Below are positions 62,472-64,000 of a stretch of 64,000 bases of DNA, in pieces; positions within the stretch are counted from its first letter, which is position 1, and every line of letters starts with the position of its first letter. Origin of the DNA: Nannocystis sp. (GTDB lineage Bacteria > Myxococcota_A > Polyangia > Nannocystales > Nannocystaceae). Below the pieces are notes generated by a model. That model did no database searches. It worked only from the letters and a program-made list of their open reading frames with translations, and was not told where the DNA came from. The DNA is taken from the NCBI RefSeq assembly GCF_016714285.1, contig NZ_JADJNN010000002.1, positions 333,001 to 397,000 on the forward strand, given 5' to 3'. The position numbers were made by a program, and so were the translations under genes.

Positions 62472-63613
62472 GCCTCGACGACCTGCTGCATCGCAAGTCG
62501 CTGCTCGTGTGCGTCGGTCCGGGCGGGGTCGGCAAGACCACGGTCGCCGCGGCGCTCGCCCTGCAGGCGGCCCGCGCGGGCCGACGCACGCTGGTCCTCA
62601 CCATCGATCCGGCGCGCCGCCTCGCGGCCATGCTCGGCCTCGACGGCCTCGACGACGCCGTGCGTCCGGTCCCCGTCGAGACTTTGCCCGGCGCGCGGGG
62701 TCACCTCGACGCCGCGATGCTCGACACCCGCGCCAGCTACGACGCCTTGATCCACCGCATCGCCAGCGATCCAGAGCACCGCCAGCGCATCCTCGACAAC
62801 CGCCTCTACCGCGTCATGTCGCGCTCCTTCGGGGCCGCACACGCCTATGTGGCGATGGAGCGCCTGCACGACGTGCTCGGCGCCGGATACGACCTCGTGG
62901 TCCTCGACACACCGCCGACCCGCAACGCCCTCGACATCCTCGACGCGCCCAACCGCCTCGCCACCTTCCTCGAGGAGGGCGTGGTGAAGTGGTTCGTGCG
63001 CGACCCGGGAGTCGGCCTGCGCGGGCGCCTGCTCGCCCGCGGTGGCGCCGCGGCGACCAGGTTGCTCGGCAAGATCGCCGGTGACGCGCTGGTTCAGGAG
63101 CTCGGTGAATTCTTCGCCGTCTTCATGAGCCTGCGGGAGGGCTTCCAGCAGCGCGCCGAGCAGGTCCAGCGGAGCCTCCGCGCCGACAGCAGCGCCTTTG
63201 TCCTGGTGTCCTCGGCCATGAGCTCCAACCTCGCTGACGCCCAGTTCCTCCACGATGGCCTGGTCGCGCGCGGCATCCGGGTGCAGGCGACGGTGTTCAA
63301 CCGCGCCTACGTGCAGCTCGGCGACGACCCCGATCAAGTCGTCACCACCGCGACGCCACGGGCACTCGCACACGCCGCGGGTCGCTATCCAGACGGTGAC
63401 CCGCGGCGTCGTCTGCTCGCTCAGCTGGATGTCCTTCGCGCGGCGGCGGCGGCGGAGAACCTGGTTGCCGCGCAGGCGGTCGCGCAGTTCGCCGGCCAGC
63501 TCGATCCGACATGTCTCAAAGTTCAGGTGCCGAGCTTCGCCCGCGAGCTGCGCGACCTGCCGGCCCTGGCGCAGCTCGGCGATCGCCTGTGCGCCGCGGT
63601 CCACGCGGGCTAG
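62468..63613 (+). CDS. ArsA/Get3-like ATPase (second of a pair), atypical P-loop
   Basis: The 381-residue protein starts at GTG (AGGAG upstream; an ATG seven codons earlier is possible). The P-loop is VGPGGVGKTTVAAALA: the signature lysine of the deviant Walker A is Pro. TIDPARRLA and LVVLDTPPTRNALDILDAPNRL (switch II) match ArsA. It ends within the convergent gloB stop region. Adjacent one-subunit ArsA paralogues may form a heterodimer, with this one contributing one intact and one altered ATP site. Function is unknown. Confidence 0.85.
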   Translation: MSLDDLLHRKSLLVCVGPGGVGKTTVAAALALQAARAGRRTLVLTIDPARRLAAMLGLDGLDDAVRPVPVETLPGARGHLDAAMLDTRASYDALIHRIASDPEHRQRILDNRLYRVMSRSFGAAHAYVAMERLHDVLGAGYDLVVLDTPPTRNALDILDAPNRLATFLEEGVVKWFVRDPGVGLRGRLLARGGAAATRLLGKIAGDALVQELGEFFAVFMSLREGFQQRAEQVQRSLRADSSAFVLVSSAMSSNLADAQFLHDGLVARGIRVQATVFNRAYVQLGDDPDQVVTTATPRALAHAAGRYPDGDPRRRLLAQLDVLRAAAAAENLVAAQAVAQFAGQLDPTCLKVQVPSFARELRDLPALAQLGDRLCAAVHAG

Positions 63614-64000
63614 CCGCGGAACTCGTCCTTGGCCAGGCGCCGCTCGGCCAGCTCCTCAACCGAGCGAGCGCGCACAAACGGGTTGGTGGCCAACTCGAGC
63701 GCGACGGTGGTCGGCGTCGTGCAGATCGGCAAGTCGGCAGCGCGGGCCGTCACCGCGAGGTTGTCAGGCTCGATCGCCGCGGAGAAGCGGAGGTTGGCTG
63801 CCGTGTACTCGTGACCGAACCACAGCAGGGTCTCGTGTGGCAGGGCGACCAGCGACTGCAAGCTGGCGTGCATCTGCGTCGGTGAGCCCTCGAACAGGCG
63901 GCCGCAGCCGGCCGCGAACAGGGTGTCGCCCGTGAACACGTCGCCCGCGACTGCGTCGGCCCGCGGCGGCAGATACCAGGCGATCGCCCCGAGCGTGTGC
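63610..64000 (-). CDS. gloB: Hydroxyacylglutathione hydrolase (glyoxalase II), C-terminal part cut by the window edge
   Basis: About 130 residues are present. They begin HTLGAIAWYLPP, continue VFTGDTLFAAGCGRLFEGSPTQMHASL and contain WFGHEYTAANLRF, all typical of the glyoxalase II metallo-beta-lactamase family (the THxHxDH zinc motif would lie beyond the edge). The enzyme hydrolyses S-D-lactoylglutathione. A C-terminal helical tail with NPFVRA matches the family. The stop overlaps the convergent ArsA-like gene end. Confidence 0.9.
   Translation of the reverse strand, partial: HTLGAIAWYLPPRADAVAGDVFTGDTLFAAGCGRLFEGSPTQMHASLQSLVALPHETLLWFGHEYTAANLRFSAAIEPDNLAVTARAADLPICTTPTTVALELATNPFVRARSVEELAERRLAKDEFRG

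Overview
The window is GC-rich, densely coding DNA from a myxobacterium-like genome (phylum Myxococcota). It carries a polarity GTPase pair MglB-MglA, a CarD/CdnL-type regulator, a response regulator with a DUF4388-type module, a Hank-type Ser/Thr kinase with a C-terminal membrane anchor, a Lys/Ala-rich histone-H1-like protein, and secreted proteins with Ser/Thr/Gly linkers such as TGSTGDPGTG. That linker style suggests the Nannocystaceae branch, but this is inference from style, not a phylogeny.

The region holds the chromosomal replication-origin neighbourhood. On the minus strand dnaA, dnaN, recF and gyrB run leftward (18.3 to 11.7 kb). On the plus strand rpmH, rnpA, yidD, yidC and khpB run rightward (19.0 to 22.0 kb). 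The 0.7 kb between dnaA and rpmH has weak DnaA-box-like sites and is the best oriC candidate. Two perfect parS centromere sites lie about 5 kb further right, at the end of rsmG, but the parAB genes usually found there are absent; a rhomboid protease gene sits in their place.

Left of gyrB (0-11.7 kb): trmB (cut by the edge), a transaldolase-family gene, a frameshifted DUF72-like gene, the H1-like protein, leucyl aminopeptidase, CarD, and a four-gene minus-strand cluster (outer-membrane barrel, FMN_bind-like periplasmic protein, propeller lipoprotein, polytopic 4Fe-4S protein). Opposite it lies a DUF3347-like lipoprotein with candidate metal ligands. The four-gene cluster looks like a split NosR/RnfG-type electron-transfer module.

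From 25 to 38 kb: a large response regulator, tsaD-rsmA-mutM, an ECF sigma factor, then a tightly overlapping minus-strand operon: a degenerate M48-like protein, two bacterial dynamin-like GTPases (the second with a long N-terminal repeat region) and RNase HII.

From 38 to 48 kb: TPR and low-complexity membrane proteins, a polytopic protein, mglBA, the dnaX-ybaB-recR repair/replication operon, a Tat-exported phosphoesterase and a small ribbon-helix-helix-like protein. A conspicuous AT-rich non-coding island (about 48.1-48.4 kb) precedes the Ser/Thr kinase gene. From 48.6 to 64 kb: kinase and partner, argD, a TlpA-like thioredoxin, a MATE exporter, a beta-barrel protein, a minus-strand RNA cluster (two tRNA-Ser and SRP RNA), a YyaL-type thioredoxin-domain protein, a di-haem cytochrome, a UbiA-type prenyltransferase, two tandem ArsA-like ATPases and the start-less end of a glyoxalase II gene.

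A short palindrome with consensus CTGTC-N6-GACAG recurs at nine or so places in the window, inside genes as well as between them. It is one of the most unusual signals here, together with the dynamin operon and the parS pair without parAB.
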